DNA of 38,935 nt. Origin: an uncultured Clostridia bacterium. GTDB lineage: Bacteria; Bacillota; Clostridia; Oscillospirales; Oscillospiraceae. The stretch is from assembly GCA_947165595.1 (NCBI GenBank), contig CAMVAV010000016.1, forward strand, positions 1-38,935, written 5' to 3'. Within the stretch, counting starts at the first letter, position 1. Each line of letters starts with the position of its first letter. A model generated the notes under the pieces. It ran no database searches. It saw only the letters and a list, made by a program, of their open reading frames with translations, and was not told the DNA's origin. Made by a program: the position numbers and the translations under genes. Of the stretch, positions 8,072 to 16,298 are shown one piece after another.

Positions 8072-9415
8072 TCACACGCCGTGTTGCTTCTGCGCTTCAA
8101 AATCCTGATATTCCGTGACGTAGTTGACAACGACGGCGTCGTGGAAGGAGCTTCTCTCCCACGCCTTCAGCACACGCGAGGCGGCGATGCGCGCGTTCGA
8201 CTCCGACAGGTTCGGCAGCAGCAGGAAATACTGGTTGACGCGCAGCTGCAAAATCGCGTCGCTCCGGCGCAGCACCCGGCTCAGCGTCTCGCCGAAGCTC
8301 GCCGACGCCTCCGTAAGCTCGCTCTCCCTGCCGTCCGCCGCAGAGAGCGAAAACAGCAGCGTAACGGCGCTCGTCCCGTAGCGGGCGAGAAAACGATAGA
8401 CCCATGTAAAGCCCTCGCGCCCGGGCCAAAGCGGGATGCTGGAGCTGCTGCGCTCCCGAATGATCTGCGTCACGCGCGCAAGCTCGGCGTTCAGATCATC
8501 CGCCCCCGCGTCCGTCACCCCCGGCTCGAAGACGGCGCAGCCGTGCTTTTCGCCCTGCTTGACCTGATAGAGCGCCCGGTCCGCGAGCTGAAGGAGAAGC
8601 GGATAGTCTCTGCCATTATCCGGCGCCGCCACGAAGCCCGCGGAAACGCCGACAGGGATATCAAAGTCCTCTCCCATCAGGGCAACGCATTCCGCATGCA
8701 GCCCGTCGTTGAACCGTTTTGTGAGTTCCCTCGCGTCCTCCTTCTCCATTCTGCGGCGGAAAAATGCCAGAAACTCGTCCCCGCCGAAGCGGCACAGGAT
8801 GTCTTTTTCTTCCGTGTTCCGCCGCAGGACATCCGCGAAGGCCTTGAGCGCCCGATCGCCCATCTCGTGTCCGTAGAGGTCGTTGATGAGCTTGAAGTTG
8901 TCCAAATCGAGGATCGCGAGCATACCGGCCTCGCACCGGCAGAGCACAGGCAGCTTCGTATTCGCGCCGGTCTTGTTCAGCAGGCCCGTCAGAGAGTCCT
9001 GCGTGACCTCCTCGATCAGGCTTTCGATGGTCTTGGCGTTATAGATCGCGTTTTGAACGCGCCTGAGCAGCACCTCGCGGTCGAAGGGCTTGCGGACATA
9101 GTCGGAGGCGCCGACGGTCAGGCCGCGCTGCTCCGTAACGTCGTCATGCTCGCCGGAGAGAAGGATCACCGGCGCGTTCCGCCTGCCCAGCCTCTTCTCC
9201 TGCTCCCGCAGCAGACGATAGGTCTCAAAGCCATCCATCTCCGGCATCACAATATCCAGCAGGATCATGTCCGGTATATGCTCTTCCGTATATTCCAGCA
9301 GCTCGCGTCCCGACCGCAGCGCTTTGACGTGCGCATATTGCTCACGCAGCAAGTCCTTGGCGGCGTCCAGGATCTTGGGGTCGTCGTCCACAATTATAAT
9401 CAGGCTGTTTGTCAT
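8072..9415 (-). CDS. Response regulator with active GGDEF domain and a second, degenerate GGDEF domain
   Basis: A 447-residue protein that should make cyclic di-GMP under phosphorelay control. The receiver domain (1-125) has DDD at 10-12, phospho-Asp54 in LLDIVMP and Lys in YVRKPF. The first cyclase domain (about 135-300) has QDSLTGLLNK, the nucleotide-binding LDLDNFKLINDLYGHEMGD and an intact RFGGDEF. The position of an inhibitory RxxD site is EEKD, so product inhibition through it is unlikely. Residues about 325-440 align with a second GGDEF domain whose signature is RVNQY in place of GGDEF, preceded at the correct spacing by RRSD, an intact I-site motif. The second domain may therefore bind c-di-GMP without making it. 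The gene has its own promoter and no cognate kinase nearby. Confidence 0.9.
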   Translation of the reverse strand: MTNSLIIIVDDDPKILDAAKDLLREQYAHVKALRSGRELLEYTEEHIPDMILLDIVMPEMDGFETYRLLREQEKRLGRRNAPVILLSGEHDDVTEQRGLTVGASDYVRKPFDREVLLRRVQNAIYNAKTIESLIEEVTQDSLTGLLNKTGANTKLPVLCRCEAGMLAILDLDNFKLINDLYGHEMGDRALKAFADVLRRNTEEKDILCRFGGDEFLAFFRRRMEKEDARELTKRFNDGLHAECVALMGEDFDIPVGVSAGFVAAPDNGRDYPLLLQLADRALYQVKQGEKHGCAVFEPGVTDAGADDLNAELARVTQIIRERSSSSIPLWPGREGFTWVYRFLARYGTSAVTLLFSLSAADGRESELTEASASFGETLSRVLRRSDAILQLRVNQYFLLLPNLSESNARIAASRVLKAWERSSFHDAVVVNYVTEYQDFEAQKQHGV

Positions 9416-9521
9416 GCTCCGCTCTCCCCTCCGTTGTCCCGCGCTCTCCGTCCGGCCTGCCCGCGCAGGGCAAATGCCGCCGTCACAGGCTCCACGGCTT
9501 GTTTCTATCTCTATCTATAAT

Positions 9522-9550
9522 ATTGTAATCTACCGTACCCCATGTTTCAA
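9522..9550 (-). promoter_or_regulatory. Sigma-A promoter of the REC-GGDEF gene
   Basis: On the minus strand TTGAAA (9550-9545) and TACAAT (9527-9522) are 17 bp apart. The start point would be near 9515, giving a leader of about 100 nt. The promoter lies downstream of the tepA terminator, so the gene is transcribed separately. Confidence 0.75.
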
Positions 9551-9649
9551 TACTTTTTTCGTCCTTTTGTTCTCCGTCATGCCCGTTTTCGACCCGCATC
9601 CGGCGTCGCCCCGCCGCGGCGTCCGTGCGCGGCGAACGCAGACGGCGAT

Positions 9650-9690
9650 AAAAACAGCCGGCAAGTCTGTAAAGGAAACAGACTTGCCGG
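9650..9690 (-). terminator. Rho-independent terminator after tepA
   Basis: A perfect 13-bp stem CCGGCAAGTCTGT/ACAGACTTGCCGG (9658-9670 with 9678-9690) has a 7-nt loop. On the minus strand it is followed by five T (9654-9650). It starts 23 bp after the tepA stop codon. Confidence 0.88.
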
Positions 9691-9713
9691 TTATTTTTGT
9701 AATGCGGTCCGCG

Positions 9714-10427
9714 CTATTTCATGTTTTCGTAAAGCGTCGCGAGCGCGTCGCTGAGGCCGCCGACCCGGTCGATCAGGCCGTACTCCACCGCCTCCTCGCC
9801 GTAGATCACGCTGCCGACGTCCGCCGCCATGTCCTTCGCGCTCATCATCAGCCCGGTGAAGCGCTCCTCCGTGATGCGCGAATTGGCGGTGACGAAGCGG
9901 ACGATCCGCTCCTGCAGGCGGTTGAAGTAGTGGTAGGTCTGCGGCGCGGCGATCATCGTGCCGCTCATGCGGATGGGGTGGATCGTCATCGACGCGCTGG
10001 GCACGATCATCGTATCGCGCGGCGCGACCGCCAGCGGGACGCCGATGGAGTGTCCGCCGCCGAGCACCAGCGACACCGTCGGCTTCGTCATGCCGGAGAT
10101 CAGCTCCGCGATGGCGAGCCCCGCCTCCACGTCCCCGCCCATCGTGTTGAGCAGGAACAGCACGCCGCCGATCTCCTCGTTTGCCTCCAGTCCCGCGAGC
10201 AGCGGCAGCACATGCTCGTACCGGGTCGCCTTCGCGCCCTGCGGCAGGCACATGTGCCCCTCGATCTGCCCGACGATGGTCAGGCAGTGGATCGTGCCGC
10301 GCCTTGTCCGAAGCGTCGTGGAGCCGAGATCGACCAGCGGCTGAAGCTCCGGCGTCTGCCGGTCCTCGCGCTCCTCCGCGTCCTCCGTCTCCCGCGTCTC
10401 CTGCGTGACCCTCTTTCCCAGTATCAT
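9714..10427 (-). CDS. tepA: Clp-fold serine protease of the TepA (translocation-enhancing) family
   Basis: A 237-residue cytosolic protein of the ClpP/crotonase fold, close to the length of Bacillus TepA. The nucleophile motif is GGGHSIGVPLAVAPRD with the catalytic Ser in HSIG. The His motif is ASMTIHPIRM, and an oxyanion strand LFLLNTMGGDVEAG precedes them. TepA-type proteins are reported to help protein secretion or degrade small acid-soluble and signal peptides. The ATG at 10427 follows GGGAGG. The gene stands between two strong terminators, so it probably has its own weak promoter in the short gap upstream, although none is obvious. The first 25 residues are Glu/Arg/Thr-rich and look disordered. 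Confidence 0.9.
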   Translation of the reverse strand: MILGKRVTQETRETEDAEEREDRQTPELQPLVDLGSTTLRTRRGTIHCLTIVGQIEGHMCLPQGAKATRYEHVLPLLAGLEANEEIGGVLFLLNTMGGDVEAGLAIAELISGMTKPTVSLVLGGGHSIGVPLAVAPRDTMIVPSASMTIHPIRMSGTMIAAPQTYHYFNRLQERIVRFVTANSRITEERFTGLMMSAKDMAADVGSVIYGEEAVEYGLIDRVGGLSDALATLYENMK

Positions 10428-10471
10428 GACAAGCCCTCCCGAAGCGTTTTTCCTATTCTTCCCCGGAGGGG

Positions 10472-10502
10472 CAAAAAAGATGCGGGGCAAAGCCGCCCCG
10501 CA
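10472..10502 (-). terminator. Terminator at the end of the ddl-to-aminopeptidase operon
   Basis: Stem TGCGGGGC/GCCCCGCA (10481-10488 with 10495-10502) has a 6-nt loop and is followed on the minus strand by a T run (10478-10473). It begins 15 bp after the aminopeptidase stop codon and separates the long operon from tepA. Confidence 0.85.
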
Positions 10503-10516
10503 CCTGTATTTTGTCG

Positions 10517-11986
10517 TCACGCCTGCTCGAAGACCGCCCTCATCATCCGGTAGGTCATGTAGCAGTCGAGCTTCGCCACGGTCTCGCGCGGCGCGTGCAT
10601 GCTCAAAACGGGCACGCCCGCGTCGATGGTGTCGATGTTGCGCTTCGCCATATACTTGGCGACCGTGCCGCCGCCGCCCGCGTCGGTCTTGCCGAGCTCC
10701 GCCATCTGCCAGAAGACGTTGTTGTCGTTGCAGAGCTTGCGCAGCTTGCCGACCAGCTCGGCGCTTGCGTCGCTTGCGCCGCTCTTGCCGCCGGAGCCCG
10801 TGTACTTGCAGAAGCCCACGCCGTAGTTGACGAACGCGGCGTTTTTCTTGTCGTACACGTCGGCAAAGTTCGGGTCGTACGCCGCCGTCACGTCCGCGCT
10901 GACGCAGAACGAATGGGCAAAGCACTCGCGCAGCTCCACGCCCTGGGCGCGGCACAGCTCGCCCATGAACCATTCAAACGCCTCCGAAAGCATGCCGGAC
11001 ACGCCCTCGGAGCCGATCTCCTCCTTGTCGGCGAAGATGCACACCGCGGTCTTCTTCGGCTTTTTCGCGTCGAAGATGCCGGCGAGCTCCGCGTAGGCGC
11101 AGACGCGGTCGTCATGCCCGTAGGCGGAGATGAAGCTGCGGTCGAAGCCCGTGTCGCGCGCCTTGCCGGCGGGGACCGCCTCGAGCTCCGCGGAGATGAA
11201 ATCCTCCTCGGTGATGCCGTACTTCTCGTTGAGCAGCTTCAAAACGCCGAGCTTGAAGCGGTCCTTGTCGTCCTCCCCGCCGTAGGGTCTCGAGCCGATG
11301 AGGATGTTCAGGCTCTCGCTGGGGATCGCCTCGTTGAGCGGCTTTTTCCCCTGCTCCTTGCCGAGGTGCGGCAGCAGGTCGTTGATGATGAACTGCGGCT
11401 CGCCGTCCTCCTCGCCGATGTGTACGGCGACCGTGCCGCCGTCCGCGAGCGTAACGACGCCGTGCAGCGCCAGTGGAATCGTGACCCACTGGTACTTGCG
11501 GATGCCGCCGTAGTGATGGGTCTTGAAGAACGCCATCTCCGCCTCCTCGTAGAGCGTGCGCGGCTTGAGGTCGAGGCGCGGGGAATCCGTGTGCGCGGTG
11601 CCGATGTTCGCGCCGGCGGCAAGGCTCTCGCTCCCGATGACGGCGAGCATGATGCCCTTGCCCCGGTTGTTGCAGTAGACCTTGTCGCCCGCCTTGAGCT
11701 TCATTCCGGACTCGTACGCCCGGAAGCCCTTCTTCTCCGCCAGCTCCACGCAGTAGTCCACGCACAGGCGCTCGGTCTTGCCGTGGTCGAGGAACCTCTT
11801 GTAGTCCTCACAATAGGCGTTCATCGCCTTCTCGTCCGCGGCGCTGAGCCGGTCAAACCCGTTTTTCGGCTTGTAGAGCAGCTTTTTCACCGGGTCCTCC
11901 TTCGCCTTGCCGAGCAGCTTCTCCGAGATGGTCTCCTTCTGTTTGCCCAGAAGCTTCCCCGTGATGTTTTTCTTGCTGTCAGCCAT
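10517..11986 (-). CDS. M18-family zinc aminopeptidase
   Basis: A 489-residue cytosolic aminopeptidase of the M18 (aspartyl aminopeptidase-like) family, which removes N-terminal residues from peptides using two metal ions. The motifs seen are the metal ligand stretch GTAHTDSPRLDLKP, the second ligand region AYGHDDRVCAYAEL, the catalytic Glu in FADKEEIGSEGV and the C-terminal ligand VPVLSMHAPRE. The N-terminal 50 residues contain three LLGK/LLYK-type repeats (GKLLGKQKE, EKLLGKAKE, KKLLYKPKN) that are not part of the core fold. The start ATG overlaps the end of the Sua5-CoaE gene by 8 bp, so translation is probably coupled. It is the last gene of the operon and is followed by a strong terminator. 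Confidence 0.93.
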   Translation of the reverse strand: MADSKKNITGKLLGKQKETISEKLLGKAKEDPVKKLLYKPKNGFDRLSAADEKAMNAYCEDYKRFLDHGKTERLCVDYCVELAEKKGFRAYESGMKLKAGDKVYCNNRGKGIMLAVIGSESLAAGANIGTAHTDSPRLDLKPRTLYEEAEMAFFKTHHYGGIRKYQWVTIPLALHGVVTLADGGTVAVHIGEEDGEPQFIINDLLPHLGKEQGKKPLNEAIPSESLNILIGSRPYGGEDDKDRFKLGVLKLLNEKYGITEEDFISAELEAVPAGKARDTGFDRSFISAYGHDDRVCAYAELAGIFDAKKPKKTAVCIFADKEEIGSEGVSGMLSEAFEWFMGELCRAQGVELRECFAHSFCVSADVTAAYDPNFADVYDKKNAAFVNYGVGFCKYTGSGGKSGASDASAELVGKLRKLCNDNNVFWQMAELGKTDAGGGGTVAKYMAKRNIDTIDAGVPVLSMHAPRETVAKLDCYMTYRMMRAVFEQA

Positions 11987-13625
11987 TTGCTTCGTCCTCC
12001 CTGTATTCTTTCAGCAGATTTGCCACAAAGTCGTCCGCGGCGGCCTCCGCCTCCGCGAGCGTCGGATAGTCGTTTTCAAACACCCGGTCGCAGAGCGCGC
12101 GGTAAAACGCGTCGTCCCGCTGCGCGCGCACCCGCTTGCGGGCGTATTCCTCGGTGATCGCGTCCCGCGTCATGATGCGCCGCACGCGCGCCTCCTCCGG
12201 CGCGCTGACCGCCACCGTCACGTCGCACAGGTACGCCGTGCCGGACTCGAAGAGCTTGATCGCGTCCACGCCCGCGATCGGGGCAGGAGACGCCATGATC
12301 CGCTTCGCGATGGCGGGCGGCAGGCGGCGGCGCACGATCCCGTCCAAAACGGCAAGCCGTTCGGCGTCGCCGAATACCAGCTGTCCCAGCTTCTGCCTGT
12401 CCAATTCTCCGCCGTCCAAAACCCCTGGGAACGCCGCGCCGAGCTCCGCGCGCAGCGCCGGGTCGCACCGCAGCCGCTCGTAGTAGAACGCGTCGCAGTC
12501 GACGATGCAGGCGCCGCGCCGTTCCAGCGCGCGCAGCACGCCGGTCTTGCCCGCGCCGGTGCAGCCGGTGAAGCCGATCACGAGCCTGCCGTCGTGCGCG
12601 TCGGCCGTGTGGAAGCCCGCCGCCTTTTTCAGCCGGTTCCCGACCGCCAGCCCAAGTCCCTCGCTGTCGGGGCACTGGGCGAAGATCTCCGTCACGTCCG
12701 TATCGTCGAACGAGCGCAGCGCGTCGAACACGCGGCGCGCCTGCTCTGCCTTGTCGCGCGCGCTGCCGATCGCGCGCACGGTATGGTCCGGAAACAGCCC
12801 GGCGTACTCGTCGAACGCGATGATCCCCGCGCCGTCCGGAGCGTTTGCGCAGAGCCAGCGCCCGCTCTCCGCCGGTGTTCCGGTGACGGCCGTCACGGGC
12901 GCCTTTGGGGCGTAATGGCGATACTTCATCCCCGGCGCGCGGGGCCTCTCTCCCTCGCCGAGCTGCTGCGTCACCGCCTTGTCGAGCGCGATCTCGCCCA
13001 GCACCTCCCGCAGACGCTCCAGCGGAAGCCCGCCGGGACGCAGCAGACGCGGCGGCGAGACCGTCAGGTCAAGGATCGTCGACTCCACGCCGACGGCGCA
13101 CTCGCCGCCGTCCACGATGCCGTCGATCCTGCCGTCCATGTCCTGCCGGACGTGTTCCGCCGTCGTGCAGCTCGGCCGGCCCGAGACGTTGGCGCTGGGC
13201 GCCGCGACCGGCACGCCTGCCGCCTCTATGATGGCGCGCGTCACGGCGTGGTCGGGACAGCGCATCCCGACGGTATCCAGCCCGCCCGTCGTGCGCGGCG
13301 GCACGATATCTTTCTTTTTGAGGATCATCGTCAGCGGGCCCGGCCAGAAGCGCTCCGCCAGCCGGTATGCCGTCTCCGGCACGTCCTCGCAGCAGCGCGT
13401 CAGCCAGTCCGCCGACGGGACGTGCAGAATGAGCGGGTTGTCCTGCGGGCGGCCCTTCGCCTCGAAGATCGCGGCGACCGCCGCCTCGTCCAGCCCGTTC
13501 GCGCCGAGCCCGTAGACCGTCTCGGTCGGGATCGCCAGCAGTCCGCCGCGGCGCAGGATCGCCGCCGCCGCCTCGATCTGCGGCGCGTCGTCCGGCGTGC
13601 GGATCGCAAACCACTGTGTGTTCAT
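11979..13625 (-). CDS. sua5-coaE: Fused threonylcarbamoyl-AMP synthase (Sua5) and dephospho-CoA kinase (CoaE)
   Basis: A 548-residue protein joining two essential enzymes in one uninterrupted frame. Residues about 1-335 are Sua5: the YrdC core with IPTETVYGLGANG, AKGRPQDNPLILHV, FWPGPLTMIL and APSANVSGRPS, then the C-terminal Sua5 domain from APGMKYRHYAPK onward. This enzyme makes the threonylcarbamoyl-AMP used for t6A37 on tRNA. Residues about 347-545 are CoaE: P-loop GFTGCTGAGKTG, a DCDAFYYERL lid region, GVDAIKLFESG and VRRIMTRDAITEEYARKRVRAQ. CoaE performs the last step of CoA synthesis. The P-loop Gly-rich turn is slightly unusual (CTGAGKT instead of GIGSGKS), but the GxxxxGKT pattern is kept. 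The gene overlaps its upstream neighbour by 4 bp (ATGA) and the aminopeptidase by 8 bp. Confidence 0.93.
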   Translation of the reverse strand: MNTQWFAIRTPDDAPQIEAAAAILRRGGLLAIPTETVYGLGANGLDEAAVAAIFEAKGRPQDNPLILHVPSADWLTRCCEDVPETAYRLAERFWPGPLTMILKKKDIVPPRTTGGLDTVGMRCPDHAVTRAIIEAAGVPVAAPSANVSGRPSCTTAEHVRQDMDGRIDGIVDGGECAVGVESTILDLTVSPPRLLRPGGLPLERLREVLGEIALDKAVTQQLGEGERPRAPGMKYRHYAPKAPVTAVTGTPAESGRWLCANAPDGAGIIAFDEYAGLFPDHTVRAIGSARDKAEQARRVFDALRSFDDTDVTEIFAQCPDSEGLGLAVGNRLKKAAGFHTADAHDGRLVIGFTGCTGAGKTGVLRALERRGACIVDCDAFYYERLRCDPALRAELGAAFPGVLDGGELDRQKLGQLVFGDAERLAVLDGIVRRRLPPAIAKRIMASPAPIAGVDAIKLFESGTAYLCDVTVAVSAPEEARVRRIMTRDAITEEYARKRVRAQRDDAFYRALCDRVFENDYPTLAEAEAAADDFVANLLKEYREDEANG

Positions 13626-13849
13626 GGGTTTTTGTCCTTCCGCTCCTTCCGGCCGCGCAGGGTGAAGAAGACCGCCACGATGAGCCAGACCGCCAGCAGC
13701 CCGCCCGAGAGGTACGCGCTTGGCCGAAGCTCCTCCAGCCCCCGGTAGCGGCTGAGCACATGGAGCATGTACGCCAGCAGCGTCCCGGAGATCGCCACGC
13801 CGAGCCAGCTGAACAAGATCAAAAGCCGCTTTGTTTTTTCTCTGTTCAT
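13622..13849 (-). CDS. Small membrane protein with two predicted helices
   Basis: A 75-residue protein of unrecognised family. A basic start (MNREKTKR) is followed by a first hydrophobic helix of about 22 residues (LLILFSWLGVAISGTLLAYML) split here by annotation limits only, a short polar loop, a second helix (YLSGGLLAVWLIVAVFFTL) and a Lys/Arg-rich tail. It overlaps prfA upstream and Sua5-CoaE downstream by 4 bp each (ATGA), which strongly supports real, coupled translation. The positive-inside rule places both ends in the cytoplasm. The function is unknown; the position between release factor 1 and Sua5 does not by itself suggest one. Confidence 0.8.
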   Translation of the reverse strand: MNREKTKRLLILFSWLGVAISGTLLAYMLHVLSRYRGLEELRPSAYLSGGLLAVWLIVAVFFTLRGRKERKDKNP

Positions 13850-14922
13850 GTTTCGTCCCCCACGCTCCTCTTGAGCTCCTCCGCCTGATACTGCATCGTC
13901 AGCGCGTCGATGATCGGGTCCAGCTCGCCGTTGATCACGCCGTCGATGTTGAAATTTCTGACGTCCCCCGTCAGACGGTGGTCGGTCACGCGGTTCTGCG
14001 GAAAATTGTAGGTGCGGATGCGTTCGTTCCTCATACCCGTGCCCACCTGCGCGCGGCGCTCGCCGGTGATGGAGCTCTCGATCCTCTGCTGCTCGATCTC
14101 GTAGAGCTTGCTCGCCAGCATCGCCATGCACTTTGCGCGGTTCTGCACCTGCGAGCGCTCCTCCTGACAGCTCACGACGATGCCGCTCGGCCTGTGGATC
14201 AGGCGCACGGCGGAGCTGGTCTTGTTGACGTGCTGTCCGCCCGCGCCGGAGGAGCGGTAGACCTGCATCTCGATGTCCTCCTCGCGCAGGTCCACGTCGA
14301 CGGTCTCCATCTCCGGCAGCACCGCCACCGTGGCGGTGGAGGTGTGGACGCGCCCGCCGGACTCGGTCTCCGGCACGCGCTGGACGCGGTGGACGCCGGA
14401 CTCATATTTCAGGCGAGAATACGCCCCGTCGCCGGAGACGATGAAGTCCGCCTCCTTCACGCCGCCGAGCTCGGTGTCGTTGTAGTTCATCAGCTCGAGC
14501 TTCCAGCCGTGCTTTTCGGCGTACATCGAGTACATGCGGTAGAGGTCCGCGGCAAACAGCGCGCTCTCCTCCCCGCCGACGCCGCCGCGCAGCTCCATGA
14601 TGACGTTTTTGGAGTCGTTCGGGTCGCGCGGCAGCAGCAGGATACGCAGCTCGCCGTAGAGCCGCTCCTTCTCCGCCTTCGCCGCCGCCAGCTCCTCGCG
14701 CGCCATGTCGCGCAGCTCGGGGTCGGCGAGCAGCTCCTCCGCGTCCGCGATCGCCGCCTCGCATCTGCGATAGGCGCGATACGCCGTGACGACCGGCTCA
14801 AGCTCCTTTTGCTCGCGCGTCAGCTTTTTCAGCTGCGCCGGGTCGCCGTAGATCTCCGGTATCTCCAGCAGCTCGCCGATCTCGTCGTACCGGCGGGCGA
14901 TCTCCTGCAGCTTATCCCACAT
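13846..14922 (-). CDS. prfA: Peptide chain release factor 1
   Basis: A 358-residue class I release factor that reads UAA and UAG and frees the finished protein. It contains the peptidyl-hydrolysis GGQ motif in SSGAGGQHVNKTSSA, and the stop-codon-reading PxT motif as PET in HRVQRVPETESGG, which marks RF1 rather than RF2. A GGAG sequence overlapping the stop of the upstream flavodoxin gene provides the ribosome binding site for the ATG at 14922. The gene itself ends in TGA, a codon RF1 does not read, and that TGA overlaps the next start codon. The usual neighbour prmC/hemK is not present here. Confidence 0.97.
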   Translation of the reverse strand: MWDKLQEIARRYDEIGELLEIPEIYGDPAQLKKLTREQKELEPVVTAYRAYRRCEAAIADAEELLADPELRDMAREELAAAKAEKERLYGELRILLLPRDPNDSKNVIMELRGGVGGEESALFAADLYRMYSMYAEKHGWKLELMNYNDTELGGVKEADFIVSGDGAYSRLKYESGVHRVQRVPETESGGRVHTSTATVAVLPEMETVDVDLREEDIEMQVYRSSGAGGQHVNKTSSAVRLIHRPSGIVVSCQEERSQVQNRAKCMAMLASKLYEIEQQRIESSITGERRAQVGTGMRNERIRTYNFPQNRVTDHRLTGDVRNFNIDGVINGELDPIIDALTMQYQAEELKRSVGDET

Positions 14923-14925
14923 ACT

Positions 14926-15513
14926 TCACTCCGGCTTTTTCGGCGTCTTTTCCACTTCCGGGCGCTCCGAGGCGGCGGCCTCGCGGTTCGCCTCCGCCGC
15001 CAGTTCCTCCGTCACCGGACGCAGCTCCGCGCCCGTCAGCTCCGCGCAGGTGCGCAAAAACTGGTCGCGCCAGAAGACATAGCCCGTAGAGCCCGGACGC
15101 AGGGAAACGTCCGCCGCGTGAGGATGCTTGAGATATTGGTCCATCTGGTCGAACACCTCGCGGTAGGATTCCTCGCTGCGGTGCGTGATGACATAGGCGA
15201 CGTCCGCCATCTCATAGCCGCGCCGCTTGAGAAGGCCGCGGATCACGCTCGAGCAGCGCCCCGCCCAGATGGGAGTGCCGAGGATGACGAGCTTGTACTC
15301 CCAGAGCTGGCGCTTCATCTCAAGGCGCGAGATCGCCTTGGTCCTGCGGCGCATCGCGTCCAGCCCGCAGCGCAGCCAGCCCAGCGCGCCGGAGCGCCTG
15401 ACCCGGTCGTGCACCTCGACCAGCTCGCAGTCGAGCGCGTGCGCGATCTCGCGCATGGCGCGCTCCGTCTTTCCCGTGCGGGAGTAATAAATGCAGACAA
15501 TGTCGTTGTTCAT
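14926..15513 (-). CDS. Flavodoxin-like protein
   Basis: A 195-residue protein with a flavodoxin fold. The N-terminal FMN phosphate-binding loop is YYSRTGKTERAMREIA, and LVILGTPIWAGRCSSVIRGLL matches the second FMN contact region of the flavodoxin/NADPH-quinone reductase group. The last 35 residues (EELAAEANREAAASERPEVEK onward, shortened here to its flavour) are charged and low in complexity. The redox partner cannot be inferred. The ATG at 15513 overlaps the upstream DUF218 gene by 4 bp, and the stop lies 3 bp before prfA. Confidence 0.85.
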   Translation of the reverse strand: MNNDIVCIYYSRTGKTERAMREIAHALDCELVEVHDRVRRSGALGWLRCGLDAMRRRTKAISRLEMKRQLWEYKLVILGTPIWAGRCSSVIRGLLKRRGYEMADVAYVITHRSEESYREVFDQMDQYLKHPHAADVSLRPGSTGYVFWRDQFLRTCAELTGAELRPVTEELAAEANREAAASERPEVEKTPKKPE

Positions 15514-16298
15514 AGGTCCAAATCCACCTTCATCAGCATTTCGTTCGCGAGGGCAAACGCCTCGCGGATGTAATAATTCATCGTCAGCACCGAATAGTAG
15601 GCGCTGTGCGGCAGCGTGGAGGAAATGAAAGCCACACGCTCCTCCGTTATGCCGGCGCTGCGGGCGATATACCGCGCGCGGGCGATGTGGTAATCGCTCG
15701 TCACAACAGCAAAGGGCGCGTCCGGCGCGATGCCGCGCTCGTCCATCATCGCAAGCGAGAACTCAAAATTCGTGCGCGTGCTGCTCGCCCGCTCTTCCTT
15801 CCAGATTCTGCTCTCCGCCACGCCGTGCGCCACGAGGTAGCGCGCCATGCACTCCGCCTCGCTGATGTCCTCGCCCAGCCCGCGGCAGCCGGAGACGATG
15901 ACGGGAAGCTCCGGCTTGTCCGCGATATACTGAAGCGTCGCGTCCAGCCGCCGCGCAAGCGTCAGCGAAGGCTGCGTGCCGTCCACGCCCGCGCCGAGCA
16001 CGACCGCGCAGGCGGCGTCCCCGCCGTCCGCGTCGCCCCGCGCGCCGGAGATGACCCGCGCCTCGAGCACAAGGAAGAACGCGAGTCCCGCGCAAAACAG
16101 CGCAAGCAGCGCACGCGCGCACCACCTTGCCCAGGGCTTCTCCGCGGCGAGCCGGTCCAGAACCGCGTAGACGATCAGGCCCAGCGCCGCCGCCCAGCAC
16201 AGCGCGCCCGAAAAGCGCATCCCGCTTACGCCGAAGCCGGCGGCGCCCAGCAGCGCGAGCACCGCCGCCGTGTTCCAGAGAATCCTTTGCCTTTTCAT
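15510..16298 (-). CDS. DUF218/ElyC-SanA-YdcF family membrane protein
   Basis: A 262-residue protein. The N-terminal 80 residues carry about three hydrophobic segments (TAAVLALLGAAGFGV, LCWAAALGLIVYAVL, ALLALFCAGLAFFLVL). The DUF218 domain follows with CAVVLGAGVDGTQPSLTLARRL, LPVIVSGCRGLGEDISEAE and a conserved WKEERASSTRTNFEFS, then AVVTSDYHIARARYIA. Members are linked to cell-envelope integrity and peptidoglycan or lipid-carrier metabolism in enterobacteria, which fits an operon that begins with ddl and murF, but the biochemical activity is not established. Overlaps of 4 bp join it to the genes on both sides. Confidence 0.88.
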   Translation of the reverse strand: MKRQRILWNTAAVLALLGAAGFGVSGMRFSGALCWAAALGLIVYAVLDRLAAEKPWARWCARALLALFCAGLAFFLVLEARVISGARGDADGGDAACAVVLGAGVDGTQPSLTLARRLDATLQYIADKPELPVIVSGCRGLGEDISEAECMARYLVAHGVAESRIWKEERASSTRTNFEFSLAMMDERGIAPDAPFAVVTSDYHIARARYIARSAGITEERVAFISSTLPHSAYYSVLTMNYYIREAFALANEMLMKVDLDL

